From positions 1 through 34,227 of the forward strand of contig NZ_ABCK01000040.1 in the NCBI RefSeq assembly GCF_000170755.1: a stretch of DNA of 34,227 nt, read 5' to 3'. The translations under genes and the position numbers were made by a program. This document shows positions 25,298 to 33,519 of the stretch, in pieces. Numbering within the stretch: position 1 is the first letter of the stretch; the number at the start of each line of letters is the position of its first letter. The stretch is from Lentisphaera araneosa HTCC2155. Lineage in GTDB: Bacteria; Verrucomicrobiota; Lentisphaeria; Lentisphaerales; Lentisphaeraceae. The notes beneath the pieces are model-generated. The model ran no database searches. It worked only from the letters and a program-made list of their open reading frames with translations, and was not told the origin of the DNA.

Positions 25298-25541
25298 AAA
25301 TCACCTATTCAATACTTTATCTTCTTAATTAATTTAACTTAATACTTGTAAGGTAGGAATAGTATCAGAGTTTATATAAATCAAGATATATTGAAATAAT
25401 TTATAGTACAAAAGTAACCCACAAGAGTTTTTAAAATTATTATTTTGTGGAAAAAGTATCAGTTTTTGTCCATTTAAAGGTGTTGATATATTTTATTGAG
25501 AATAGGTTTAACTATCAAAAAAACTTTATATCAGGAATGAC
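25298..25541. promoter_or_regulatory. Divergent regulatory gap, AraC regulator / DUF1549-DUF1553 operon
   Basis: 244 bp, very AT-rich. AGTATCAG occurs twice in direct orientation, at 25361-25368 and 25455-25462, 94 bp apart (about nine helical turns), and a CCACAA...TTGTGG inverted pair lies between them and the second copy. These are candidate sites for the AraC protein, without further support. AGGAA precedes the + strand ATG at 25542. Confidence 0.35.
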
Positions 25542-28500
25542 ATGAACCGTTTTATACCACTTTGTTTACTCAGTTTTACCTTTTTATTAAGTGCCGAACA
25601 AATAAGTTCTCAGCATCTCGAATTTTTTGAAAAGAAAATTCGCCCCGTTTTAGCAGAGCATTGTTATAAATGCCATTCGATAGATTCTGAGAAATTAAAA
25701 GGTGAACTTCTCCTCGACTCAAAATGGGGCTGGGAGAAAGGTGGAGATACAGGACAGGTGATCATACCTGGTAATGCGGCTGAGAGTTTGCTTATTAATA
25801 TGATACATCACAAACCCGATGTGGAGGCGATGCCACCAAAAAATAAATTGAGTGCGGAACAAATTAAAGATTTTGAAAAGTGGATAAGCTTAGGAGCACC
25901 TGACCCACGCCCTAAAAAAGAACGTACCAAAGTTGATCCTCATGCTTATGATGTAGAAAAACGTAAGCAGTGGTGGTCTTTAAAACCCATTAAATCGTAT
26001 CAAGCACCTCAAGTTTCGAATAAAAATTGGGCGAAGCAGGGCGTGGATAATTTTATACTGGCTAAATTGGAAGAAAAAAGTTGGCAACCCGCCGCCAAAG
26101 CTGAAAAAAGAGATTTACTGAAACGAGTTTATTATGACCTTACGGGTCTTCCCCCCACAGTGGCCGAGCAGGAAGCTTTCGAAAAAGACCTTTCTGACAA
26201 GGCATACGAAAAAGTCGTTGATCAACTATTGGCTTCACCACGTTTTGGTGAGCACTGGGCACGTAAATGGATGGACCTCATGCGCTATGCTGAAACCAAA
26301 GCATTTGAAATGGATTACACCATGCCGCATGTGGATCGCTACCGAGATTACCTCATAAGAGCTTTTAATGATGATCTTCCTTATAATCAAATGGTTTTAG
26401 AAGCTTTTGCGGGTGATATTATCGAGCCGCGTTTAGACCCAAAAACGGGTGCTAACGAGTCTCTCAAAGGTCCCGGTTTCTTTTACCTCTCAGATGGTCA
26501 CCATGGTCCACCCGATTTACATCTTGATGAAGTTCGCGTTTTTGATAATATTATTGATGTGATTGGTAAGACTTTTCAGGCCACAACTATTTCTTGTGCC
26601 CGTTGCCATGACCACAAATTTGATGCCGTTGCAGAAAAAGATTTTTACTCACTTTATGGAATCATCGCCAGTTCACGTCGCGATATGCGCAATAGTGTGA
26701 ATCCGAACAAAATTACTCCACACTTTGGCAATTTAAAAAAATCAAAAGAAGAGATTAAAAAAGCTCTCATTCCCGTATGGAAAAATGACTTAGTCAACTT
26801 GGAAAAAAACCTGAAGAAGATTGCTGTAGGCGGAGAACTGAGTGAAGAACTTACAGAGATTAAAACACGACTTAAAGAAAAATATAAGAATGCCAATACG
26901 GGACTTTTCCCCTTAAATATTGCCGTGATTCAAAATCAGCAAGCTTCTCAAAAAAATTGGAATCAACTAGCACAAATGACTAAGCTTGATGGCGAGACCA
27001 TTGGTGGCTTGAATTCATCCTCCAAGGGGACATGGACCTCAAATGGCTTGAGTTTTGGTTTAGATCCAAAGAAAACAGGCGAATTCGTGGTCTCTAACAC
27101 AAAAGATAAAATCATCCAATCTTTTGTGGGAGATAGTATGGCAGCTGGTGATCTGGGTTCTAGAATGGACGGATCACTCCAATCGGATAGATTAATCCTC
27201 GATGGCAAACCCATTTATTTAAAAGTTAAAGGGCGCAATACTACGGTAAGTTTGGTTGTCAATAACTATGAGTTGGTGGGCTACGGTCCTACAACGAGTG
27301 TACTCAATAAAAACATTGATTCAGATGAATGGCAGCTCATTAGTATTCCAACACATTTGTGGAAAGGCAGTCGTGCTTACATAGATGTCCGTCTCAATGG
27401 CTTGGCCAATCGACCTACTAAGTTTGGCTACCACTACCACCACCGCGAAGGCTCTTACATAGCCATAGAAAAAGCTAATGTTGCTAAACTCGAAATGAAC
27501 ATGCAAAGCCCCTGGGGAGCATTGCCTACTGTAGAAAGCCGAGAGCAAAAAATCGAGCTCTTGATGGCTCGTGCGCATCAAGCTTTGACAAACTGGAGCC
27601 ATAATAATTTAGCTCAAGGTGATGATCGTATTTTAGATTATTTACTTACAGCAGGCTTACTGACTAATAGTTTTGAAAAAGCTCCTCAAGCCAAACAAGC
27701 TTTGCTGAATTTTAGGAATGAAATTAACAAAATGCCCATCCCTGAATACGTCAGAACTTTATCTGATGGCAAAGGCTATGATGAACCGGTTTATATTCGT
27801 GGCCTCCATACTAACTTGAGTAAAGAACCCAATCCTCGTCGTTTCATTGATGGCATTGACCCTTCGTCACTCAATGCAAAAGGCAGTGGCCGCCTCGAAT
27901 GGGCACAAAGAGTTTTGGATGAAAATAATCCACTGACAAGTCGAGTCATGGCCAATCGTATTTGGTATCACATTTTTGGTCAGGGCATTGTCTCTTCAGT
28001 TGATGACTTTGGTCAAATGGGAGCCTTGCCAAGTCACCCTGAGCTCCTAGATTTTATTGCTCAAGACTTTGTCAAAAACAATTGGTCAGTCAAGTCACTC
28101 ATTCGCAAATTTGTTTTGAGTTCGACTTATCAAATGTCCAGTGTGCCTTCTTCAGAATCAATGGAGCAAGATCCAAACAATATTTATCTTCAGCGCATGT
28201 CGATTAGAAGAATGAAGGCAGAATCAATTCGTGATACAATCTTGGCTGTTAGCGGGAGATTAAATAATCAACTCTATGGTAAAAGTGTAGCGATTAATCT
28301 TCATGAAACCCCCAATAGTCGTTCAAAACCAAGGCATAGTGGGCCAATGGATGGGCAGGGGAGACGTTCAATATACCTTGAATTACGCCGAAATTTTTTG
28401 CCTGGCTTTCTTACAGCCTTTGATATGCCTAATGCTACGGAACCCTTTGGCAAACGCAATGTGACCAATGTGCCGGCGCAGTCATTGACATTGATGAACG

Positions 28501-28769
28501 ACCCCTTTGTAACTGAGCAAGCTTTAGTTTGGGCTAAGTCACTTCTTCAGTCTAAAAAATCCTTCGAAGAAACAGTTAAACTCATGCATGAACAAGTTTT
28601 CTGTCGGCCAGCCTCAGAGAAAGAGCTTACTTGGGCGCACAGAACTTTTGCAGATATCGCAAAAACAGAGTTAAACCAGAGTTTTGAGCAAGCACTTAAA
28701 AATGAAAAAATATGGCAGCACTTTTGCCATGTGATGTTTAACCGTAAAGAAATGATCTATAAATTTTAG
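25542..28769 (+). CDS. PSCyt1-DUF1549-DUF1553 cytochrome c protein
   Basis: 1075 residues with a signal peptide (1 to ~18). PSCyt1 domain with haem site C41-x-x-C44-H45 and its closing IIPGNAAESLLINMI and MPPK motifs; DUF1549 from ~168 (VDNFILAKLEEKSW) with a second CxxCH at ~352 (CARCH) in the DHKFDAV context; a middle beta-rich insert (~480-660) that resembles a carbohydrate-binding jelly roll; and DUF1553 from ~767 to near the end (RFIDGIDP, ANRIWYHIFGQGIV, LMNDPFV). This is the standard PVC domain order. It leads a five-gene operon. Enzymatic role unproven; a secreted redox step on polysaccharides is often proposed. Confidence 0.92.
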   Translation: MNRFIPLCLLSFTFLLSAEQISSQHLEFFEKKIRPVLAEHCYKCHSIDSEKLKGELLLDSKWGWEKGGDTGQVIIPGNAAESLLINMIHHKPDVEAMPPKNKLSAEQIKDFEKWISLGAPDPRPKKERTKVDPHAYDVEKRKQWWSLKPIKSYQAPQVSNKNWAKQGVDNFILAKLEEKSWQPAAKAEKRDLLKRVYYDLTGLPPTVAEQEAFEKDLSDKAYEKVVDQLLASPRFGEHWARKWMDLMRYAETKAFEMDYTMPHVDRYRDYLIRAFNDDLPYNQMVLEAFAGDIIEPRLDPKTGANESLKGPGFFYLSDGHHGPPDLHLDEVRVFDNIIDVIGKTFQATTISCARCHDHKFDAVAEKDFYSLYGIIASSRRDMRNSVNPNKITPHFGNLKKSKEEIKKALIPVWKNDLVNLEKNLKKIAVGGELSEELTEIKTRLKEKYKNANTGLFPLNIAVIQNQQASQKNWNQLAQMTKLDGETIGGLNSSSKGTWTSNGLSFGLDPKKTGEFVVSNTKDKIIQSFVGDSMAAGDLGSRMDGSLQSDRLILDGKPIYLKVKGRNTTVSLVVNNYELVGYGPTTSVLNKNIDSDEWQLISIPTHLWKGSRAYIDVRLNGLANRPTKFGYHYHHREGSYIAIEKANVAKLEMNMQSPWGALPTVESREQKIELLMARAHQALTNWSHNNLAQGDDRILDYLLTAGLLTNSFEKAPQAKQALLNFRNEINKMPIPEYVRTLSDGKGYDEPVYIRGLHTNLSKEPNPRRFIDGIDPSSLNAKGSGRLEWAQRVLDENNPLTSRVMANRIWYHIFGQGIVSSVDDFGQMGALPSHPELLDFIAQDFVKNNWSVKSLIRKFVLSSTYQMSSVPSSESMEQDPNNIYLQRMSIRRMKAESIRDTILAVSGRLNNQLYGKSVAINLHETPNSRSKPRHSGPMDGQGRRSIYLELRRNFLPGFLTAFDMPNATEPFGKRNVTNVPAQSLTLMNDPFVTEQALVWAKSLLQSKKSFEETVKLMHEQVFCRPASEKELTWAHRTFADIAKTELNQSFEQALKNEKIWQHFCHVMFNRKEMIYKF

Positions 28770-28778
28770 GAGACCACA

Positions 28779-30197
28779 ATGAATCCATTTTCCCGACGTG
28801 AACTTCTTCGCCAAGCCTCAATGGGCTTTGGTGGCCTGGCATTAGGTTCTTTACTCAATGGTGAAGCCAAGGCAACCTCAAGACTCAATCCTGCAGATTT
28901 AGGACCACTTTCTCCCAAGCCAGGGCATCACCGAGCTAAAGCTAAGAGTGTAATTTTCCTCTATATGGATGGCGGTGTTTCTCAAGTTGATAGCTTTGAC
29001 CCAAAACCCTTGTTAAATAAACTCAATGGGACGAAACCGAAATTCAAAGTTGACGCTACAGTTTTTAATAATAACGGCAATATTTTAGCGAGCCCCTGGG
29101 ATTTTAAAAATTACGGCAAAAGTGGTCTTCCCATTAGTGACCTCTTTCCTCATATTGGTTCATGCGCTGATGATCTTTGCGTGATTCGCTCAATGACGGC
29201 ATTTTCTCCCAATCACCCAAATGCCAATTATGCACTTCACTCAGGGCACCCTTTGGTAGGGCGTCCGAGTATGGGGGCATGGGCGTCTTATGGACTGGGA
29301 ACACTCAATAATAACTTACCAAGTTTTGTAGTCCTTCACGGGGGACAAGTTCCCTCTGGTGGAATGATGACGAATTTTGGCAGTGGTTTCTTGCCAGCAA
29401 ATCACTCAGCTTCAGTTTTTGGTCTCCAAAATCCTTCGATGCGCAATACTAAGCCCTTCGAAAGCAAAGCTCAACTACAGCAAGAAAAATTGAGTCATGC
29501 GGCTGAAATGGATCGCGATCTCCTAGGTCGATTGGGACATGCCAAAGAAGTTGAATCGAGTATTCGTAACTATGAGTTAGCTTACCGCATGCAAATGGAA
29601 GTCCCTGAAGTTATGGATATTAGCGGAGAGAGTGAAGCGACGAAGGAGCTTTATGGTTTAAATTCGCCTTTTAAGCATACTCAGAGTTATGGTCGTCAAT
29701 GCCTCAATGCGCGACGTCTTGTTGAGCGCGGCGTTCGTTTTGTCGAATTAACTATCAGCCCCGGCACAGGGGACCGTTGGGATCAGCATGGTAACCTTAA
29801 GCAAGGTCATGAAAAAAATGCTCTTATGGTGGATCAACCCATTGCTGGGCTTATTAAAGATTTAAAGGCGCGTGGTCTATTAGATGAAACTTTACTTGTG
29901 TTCACAGGTGAATTTGGACGTACTCCTTTCGCGCAAGGTCGCAATGGCCGAGATCACAACCCTCAAGGGTTCAGTATGTGGATGGCGGGCGGTGGCGTTA
30001 AAGGCGGCACTGTGTATGGCGCAACAGATGAGTACGGTTATCGAGCCGTAGAAGGGAAAATGACTGTTCATGACCTTCATGCCAATATGTTACACCTTCT
30101 GGGGATTGATCACGAACGTCTGACTTTCCGCTTTAGTGGACGTGATATGCGCCTTACCGATGTGCACGGCGAGATCATTCCGGAGATCATGGCGTGA
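28779..30197 (+). CDS. DUF1501 protein (exported, Tat-like signal)
   Basis: 472 residues. The N terminus SRRELLRQASMGFGGLALGS is a Tat-type signal. The DUF1501 body shows FLYMDGGVSQVDSFDPKP, the ARRLVERGVRFVELTISPG segment, then GEFGRTPFAQGRNGRDHNP and WMAGGGVKGGTVYGATDEYG, a sulfatase/phosphatase-like fold signature. DUF1501 genes nearly always follow DUF1549/DUF1553 genes, as here (9-bp gap, AGGAG). Its stop overlaps the next start by 4 bp. Activity is not established. Confidence 0.92.
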   Translation: MNPFSRRELLRQASMGFGGLALGSLLNGEAKATSRLNPADLGPLSPKPGHHRAKAKSVIFLYMDGGVSQVDSFDPKPLLNKLNGTKPKFKVDATVFNNNGNILASPWDFKNYGKSGLPISDLFPHIGSCADDLCVIRSMTAFSPNHPNANYALHSGHPLVGRPSMGAWASYGLGTLNNNLPSFVVLHGGQVPSGGMMTNFGSGFLPANHSASVFGLQNPSMRNTKPFESKAQLQQEKLSHAAEMDRDLLGRLGHAKEVESSIRNYELAYRMQMEVPEVMDISGESEATKELYGLNSPFKHTQSYGRQCLNARRLVERGVRFVELTISPGTGDRWDQHGNLKQGHEKNALMVDQPIAGLIKDLKARGLLDETLLVFTGEFGRTPFAQGRNGRDHNPQGFSMWMAGGGVKGGTVYGATDEYGYRAVEGKMTVHDLHANMLHLLGIDHERLTFRFSGRDMRLTDVHGEIIPEIMA

Positions 30198-31642
30198 AAA
30201 AATTCATAAGTTCAGTTTTACTTATTGCGAGTTCCGCAAGCTTGTCAGCATCTGAATCAAAAGTCAATTTTGAAAAAGACTTATGGCCGATTTTGGAACG
30301 TTCTTGCCTGGAATGTCACGATAAGGAAAAAGTCGTAAATGGGAAACGCAAGCGTCCTAAAGGAGGCTTGCGAATTGATTCACCTAAACTTCTTATGTAT
30401 GGAGCCAAAGGCGATCCAGTTATCATACCTGGCGACGCTGAAGAAAGCTCATTCTACTACCTCACGGTACTCGATGAAGATGATGATGATATCATGCCTG
30501 CGAAAGGTCCTATCCTCACTAAAGTTGAAACTGAGTTACTCAAGAAGTGGATCAATCAAGGAGCTCACTTTGGATCGTGGACGGGAAGTGAACCAAAATT
30601 AAGTTCAGAGCAAATAAGTCTGGTCAATAAGCTCAATGAAGGGGATACAGTTATTTATCCTACCGTTCTGGGGGGAATTGATCTTTATGTAGATTTATCG
30701 CGCCTTCGTGAAAAGGGGACGGATAAAGATTTAAAGGAGCTTGAGGTTTTAATTCCTAAAATCCAAGAACTGAACTTAAGTGGAACTCATGTCAAAGATA
30801 TCAGATTACTAGCAAAAGCTGTGAATTTGGAGCGTTTAAATCTCAGTAAAACGGATGTGACAGATCAAAGTTTATCTAGTTTAACACAATTGAATAAGCT
30901 CAAGATTTTGAACCTCTATGGCACCAAAATCAAGAGTTTGCCCGAATTGCCGAAGTCACTGAAAAAGATTTATCTTGCGAATACCGCAATGACTCAAGAA
31001 GCCATCACCAAGTTAGCACAAGCTAGACCAGACTTAGAGATCTATTCTAACTGGGACTTAAATCAAGTTAGAGCTATTCTCGCAGTGGCAAATAAGAACA
31101 CGGCAAGTTTCAATGGAATTGTCGAAGTGAAGAAGAAGCCCAAGAAGAAGCCTCAATTAAAATCTCTCCGAGCTGAAAATGACTTTGTTTTTGAGGATTT
31201 TGAAAGTGGTCTCTATACTAAGTGGAAAGTGACTGGAAATGCTTTTGGTTCGCAGCCAATTCTTGTAGAAGAAATTCCCAAGTATCAGGGTGATGTGAAT
31301 GCGCGAAATAAGTATTTGGTGAATTCCCATGCATCGGCCACTAGCCATGGTGGGGACAAAGCACAAGGCACGATGACTTCCAAGAAGTTTACCATTAATA
31401 AAAATTGGATCAAATTTTTGATTGGAGGCGGCAGCCATAAAAACAAAACCTGCCTGCAGCTGATTATTGATGGCAAAGTTGTTGCCATAGCCCATGGGCA
31501 CAATCACAATAAAATGAGAATTGATTACTTTGATACTTCAAAACTCAAAGGAAAAATGGCGCAATTAAAAATCGTTGACCTCCACTCAGGGGGGTGGGGA
31601 AATATAGGCATCGATGAAATCATCTTCACAGACAAAAAATAA
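30194..31642 (+). CDS. Cytochrome c / leucine-rich repeat / lectin-like fusion protein
   Basis: 482 residues. GTG start in a GTGA overlap with the DUF1501 stop. Signal peptide (1 to ~19), then a PSCyt1 domain with C37-x-x-C40-H41 and IIPGDAEESSFYYL, IMPAKG. Residues ~165-280 are leucine-rich repeats (LNLSGTHVKDIRLLAK, LNLSKTDVTDQSL, LNLYGTKIKSLPEL). After a lysine-rich linker (KKKPKKKPQ) residues ~325-482 form a beta-sandwich like the domain found next to GH32 enzymes: FVFEDFESGLYTKWKVTG, LVNSH, GTMTSKKFTI, FLIGGGSHKN, GGWGNIGIDEI. No glycosidase catalytic domain is attached. It is probably exported and carbohydrate-binding (inference). Confidence 0.85.
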   Translation: MKKFISSVLLIASSASLSASESKVNFEKDLWPILERSCLECHDKEKVVNGKRKRPKGGLRIDSPKLLMYGAKGDPVIIPGDAEESSFYYLTVLDEDDDDIMPAKGPILTKVETELLKKWINQGAHFGSWTGSEPKLSSEQISLVNKLNEGDTVIYPTVLGGIDLYVDLSRLREKGTDKDLKELEVLIPKIQELNLSGTHVKDIRLLAKAVNLERLNLSKTDVTDQSLSSLTQLNKLKILNLYGTKIKSLPELPKSLKKIYLANTAMTQEAITKLAQARPDLEIYSNWDLNQVRAILAVANKNTASFNGIVEVKKKPKKKPQLKSLRAENDFVFEDFESGLYTKWKVTGNAFGSQPILVEEIPKYQGDVNARNKYLVNSHASATSHGGDKAQGTMTSKKFTINKNWIKFLIGGGSHKNKTCLQLIIDGKVVAIAHGHNHNKMRIDYFDTSKLKGKMAQLKIVDLHSGGWGNIGIDEIIFTDKK

Positions 31643-31672
31643 TTTTTAAATAAAAAAGATAGGAACACCTCT

Positions 31673-32635
31673 ATGACAAAAATACATCAAAAAAGGCTAA
31701 GAAAATACAGCTTAGTATTTTCTTTATTTCTCACGCTGAATATTTTCGCAGCAACGGCCATTACCCTCCCAAAAGGCGAGCAGAAAAGCGCTACAGGAAT
31801 CACCCACAGTTTTTTAGTGACGGGTCCAAAAACATGTATCGTCAATGAACAAAGTGAAATCACTTGGCAAATAAACCGTGGCTCGAGAGATGGTTATGTA
31901 CTAGCGAATGGCAATGTTTTGATTACTTTTTCAAGAGATGTTACTGAATATGATAAAAACCAGAAAGTTGTTTGGTCATATAAACTTTCAAAAGAAAATA
32001 AAGAAATATCGACTGCGCAGCGCCTGCCTAATGGCAATACACTGCTTGTGGAAAACGGAGCCAAACCACGCCTCTTAGAAGTGGATGCCCAAGTTAAAAT
32101 CATTCTCGAAGTTAAACTGCAGCCAGAAACTAATAATGCGCACATGCAGTCACGTATGGCACGCAAGCTGCCCAATGGAAACTACATCGTTCCTCATCTT
32201 CTTGCTTTTGCCGTTAAAGAATATAATTCACAAGGGGAAGTGGTGAATGTGATTAAAACTGACTTAGAAGAGCTGGGAGGTCGCAAAAGACGTAATTGGC
32301 CTTTTACAGGTATTCTTTTAGAAAACGGTAATTTTCTTATCAACTTAACTAATGGTAATAAGACAGTTGAAATGACTCGTGACGGAAAAGTGGTATGGAA
32401 AGCAGATAACACGACGAGTGGAGGACGTTTTGCCGATCCTTGCGGTGGTCAACAACTCGATAACGGAAACCGAGTCATTGGTAGCTATGGTCAACGCAAA
32501 GCTGATAAAGCGCGCATTTTTGAACTCGATAAAGACAAAAAAGTCGTTTGGGAATTCTTTCACCCTCAAATTAAAGGTCATGAAGTTCATATCCTCACAA
32601 CAAATGGCAAAGCTGAAAGCGGAAAATTAAGGTAG
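31673..32635 (+). CDS. Secreted beta-propeller protein (NGN-repeat, PQQ/arylsulfotransferase-like)
   Basis: 320 residues with a signal peptide ending near residue 27. About five blade repeats share the pattern L.NGN.L, then V.E.D..GKVVW: at YVLANGNVLI, RLPNGNTLLV, KLPNGNYIV, LLENGNFLI and QLDNGNRVI; a sixth blade is probably shared between the N terminus (ITWQINRG) and the C terminus (HEVHILTTNG). Similar repeats occur in arylsulfotransferase-like and PQQ-like propellers, but I see no catalytic His or PQQ site, so a binding or scaffold role is as likely. AGGAA precedes the ATG; the SDR gene follows after 3 bp. Confidence 0.78.
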   Translation: MTKIHQKRLRKYSLVFSLFLTLNIFAATAITLPKGEQKSATGITHSFLVTGPKTCIVNEQSEITWQINRGSRDGYVLANGNVLITFSRDVTEYDKNQKVVWSYKLSKENKEISTAQRLPNGNTLLVENGAKPRLLEVDAQVKIILEVKLQPETNNAHMQSRMARKLPNGNYIVPHLLAFAVKEYNSQGEVVNVIKTDLEELGGRKRRNWPFTGILLENGNFLINLTNGNKTVEMTRDGKVVWKADNTTSGGRFADPCGGQQLDNGNRVIGSYGQRKADKARIFELDKDKKVVWEFFHPQIKGHEVHILTTNGKAESGKLR

Positions 32636-32638
32636 TCT

Positions 32639-33394
32639 ATGTCATTCTCTTTGGAAAACAAAGTGGCTCTCGTTACTGGAAGCTCCAAGGGGCTAGGCAA
32701 AGCGATTAATAAACGCTTTGCCGAAGCTGGGGCTAAAGTCGTTGTCAATTATTGTCACTCGGAGTGCACGGCACAAGAAACCTACGATGAACTTGTCGCC
32801 ATGGGAGCGGAAGCTCTTATGATTCGAGCTGATGTAACTGATGAAGCTCAGGTCAATGAAATGGTTGCAGAGATCGAAGAAAAACTCGGACCTATCGACA
32901 TTCTTATTCCCAATGCCACTCCAGATCAACCTCAGAAGCCCATAGAGGAGTACAGCTGGGATGATTATATGTCCATGATTAACTTCTTTATCAAGAGTCC
33001 TTACTTGCTCACGAAGGCAGTTTTACCATCAATGAAAAAGCGCAAAAAGGGCAGAGTTATCAGCATTGCTTCAGAAGTGTATGAAAAGAGTGTTGGGAAC
33101 TTTTCAACTTATGTGAGTGCAAAAGGCGCTCAACTTGGTTGGACTAGAAGTATGGCCACTGAGTTAGCACCATGGAGTATTACGGTTAACTCGGTCTGTC
33201 CTGGGTGGATTCCTGTGGAACGTCATGAAAAGGACCCCCAAGATATTAAAGATGCATACTTATCGGGTATACCGCTGCAGCGCTGGGGCAGACCTCAGGA
33301 TGTCGCAAGTACGATTCACTTCCTTGCAAGTGATGATGCTTCTTTTATAACTGGTGAGAATATCATGGTGAGTGGTGGTAACTCCCATTTCTGA
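32639..33394 (+). CDS. Short-chain dehydrogenase/reductase (SDR, FabG-like)
   Basis: 251 residues, classical SDR. Cofactor motif TGSSKGLG (13-20), NAT at 92-94 in place of the usual NNAG, catalytic S145 (ISIAS), Y158 and K162 (YVSAK), and the C-terminal FITGENIMVSGG. It uses NAD(P)H to oxidise or reduce an alcohol/ketone. It ends the operon of exported DUF proteins but has no signal peptide, so acts in the cytoplasm. Sugar or sugar-acid dehydrogenase is a reasonable guess (L-fucose or 2-keto-3-deoxy-L-fuconate would match the gene at 13230), but sequence alone does not settle it. Confidence 0.88.
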   Translation: MSFSLENKVALVTGSSKGLGKAINKRFAEAGAKVVVNYCHSECTAQETYDELVAMGAEALMIRADVTDEAQVNEMVAEIEEKLGPIDILIPNATPDQPQKPIEEYSWDDYMSMINFFIKSPYLLTKAVLPSMKKRKKGRVISIASEVYEKSVGNFSTYVSAKGAQLGWTRSMATELAPWSITVNSVCPGWIPVERHEKDPQDIKDAYLSGIPLQRWGRPQDVASTIHFLASDDASFITGENIMVSGGNSHF

Positions 33395-33417
33395 TTTTTA
33401 TAGATTTACTTCGTTAA

Positions 33418-33471
33418 AATTATTGCTCTAAAGATATTGAAACTTTATCCTAGGGACTTGTAGCAATAATT
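33418..33471. repeat. 10-bp inverted repeat upstream of the ABC-transporter lipoprotein
   Basis: AATTATTGCT at 33418-33427 and AGCAATAATT at 33462-33471 are exact reverse complements with 34 bases between. It lies after the SDR stop and 49 bp before the next gene, so it may be an operator pair or a weak structure. A TATAAT box at 33499-33504 follows. Confidence 0.35.
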
Positions 33472-33519
33472 GAGTAAATAAGTTTTTAAATAGTTCTATA
33501 TAATAAAAAGTGAGTATGT

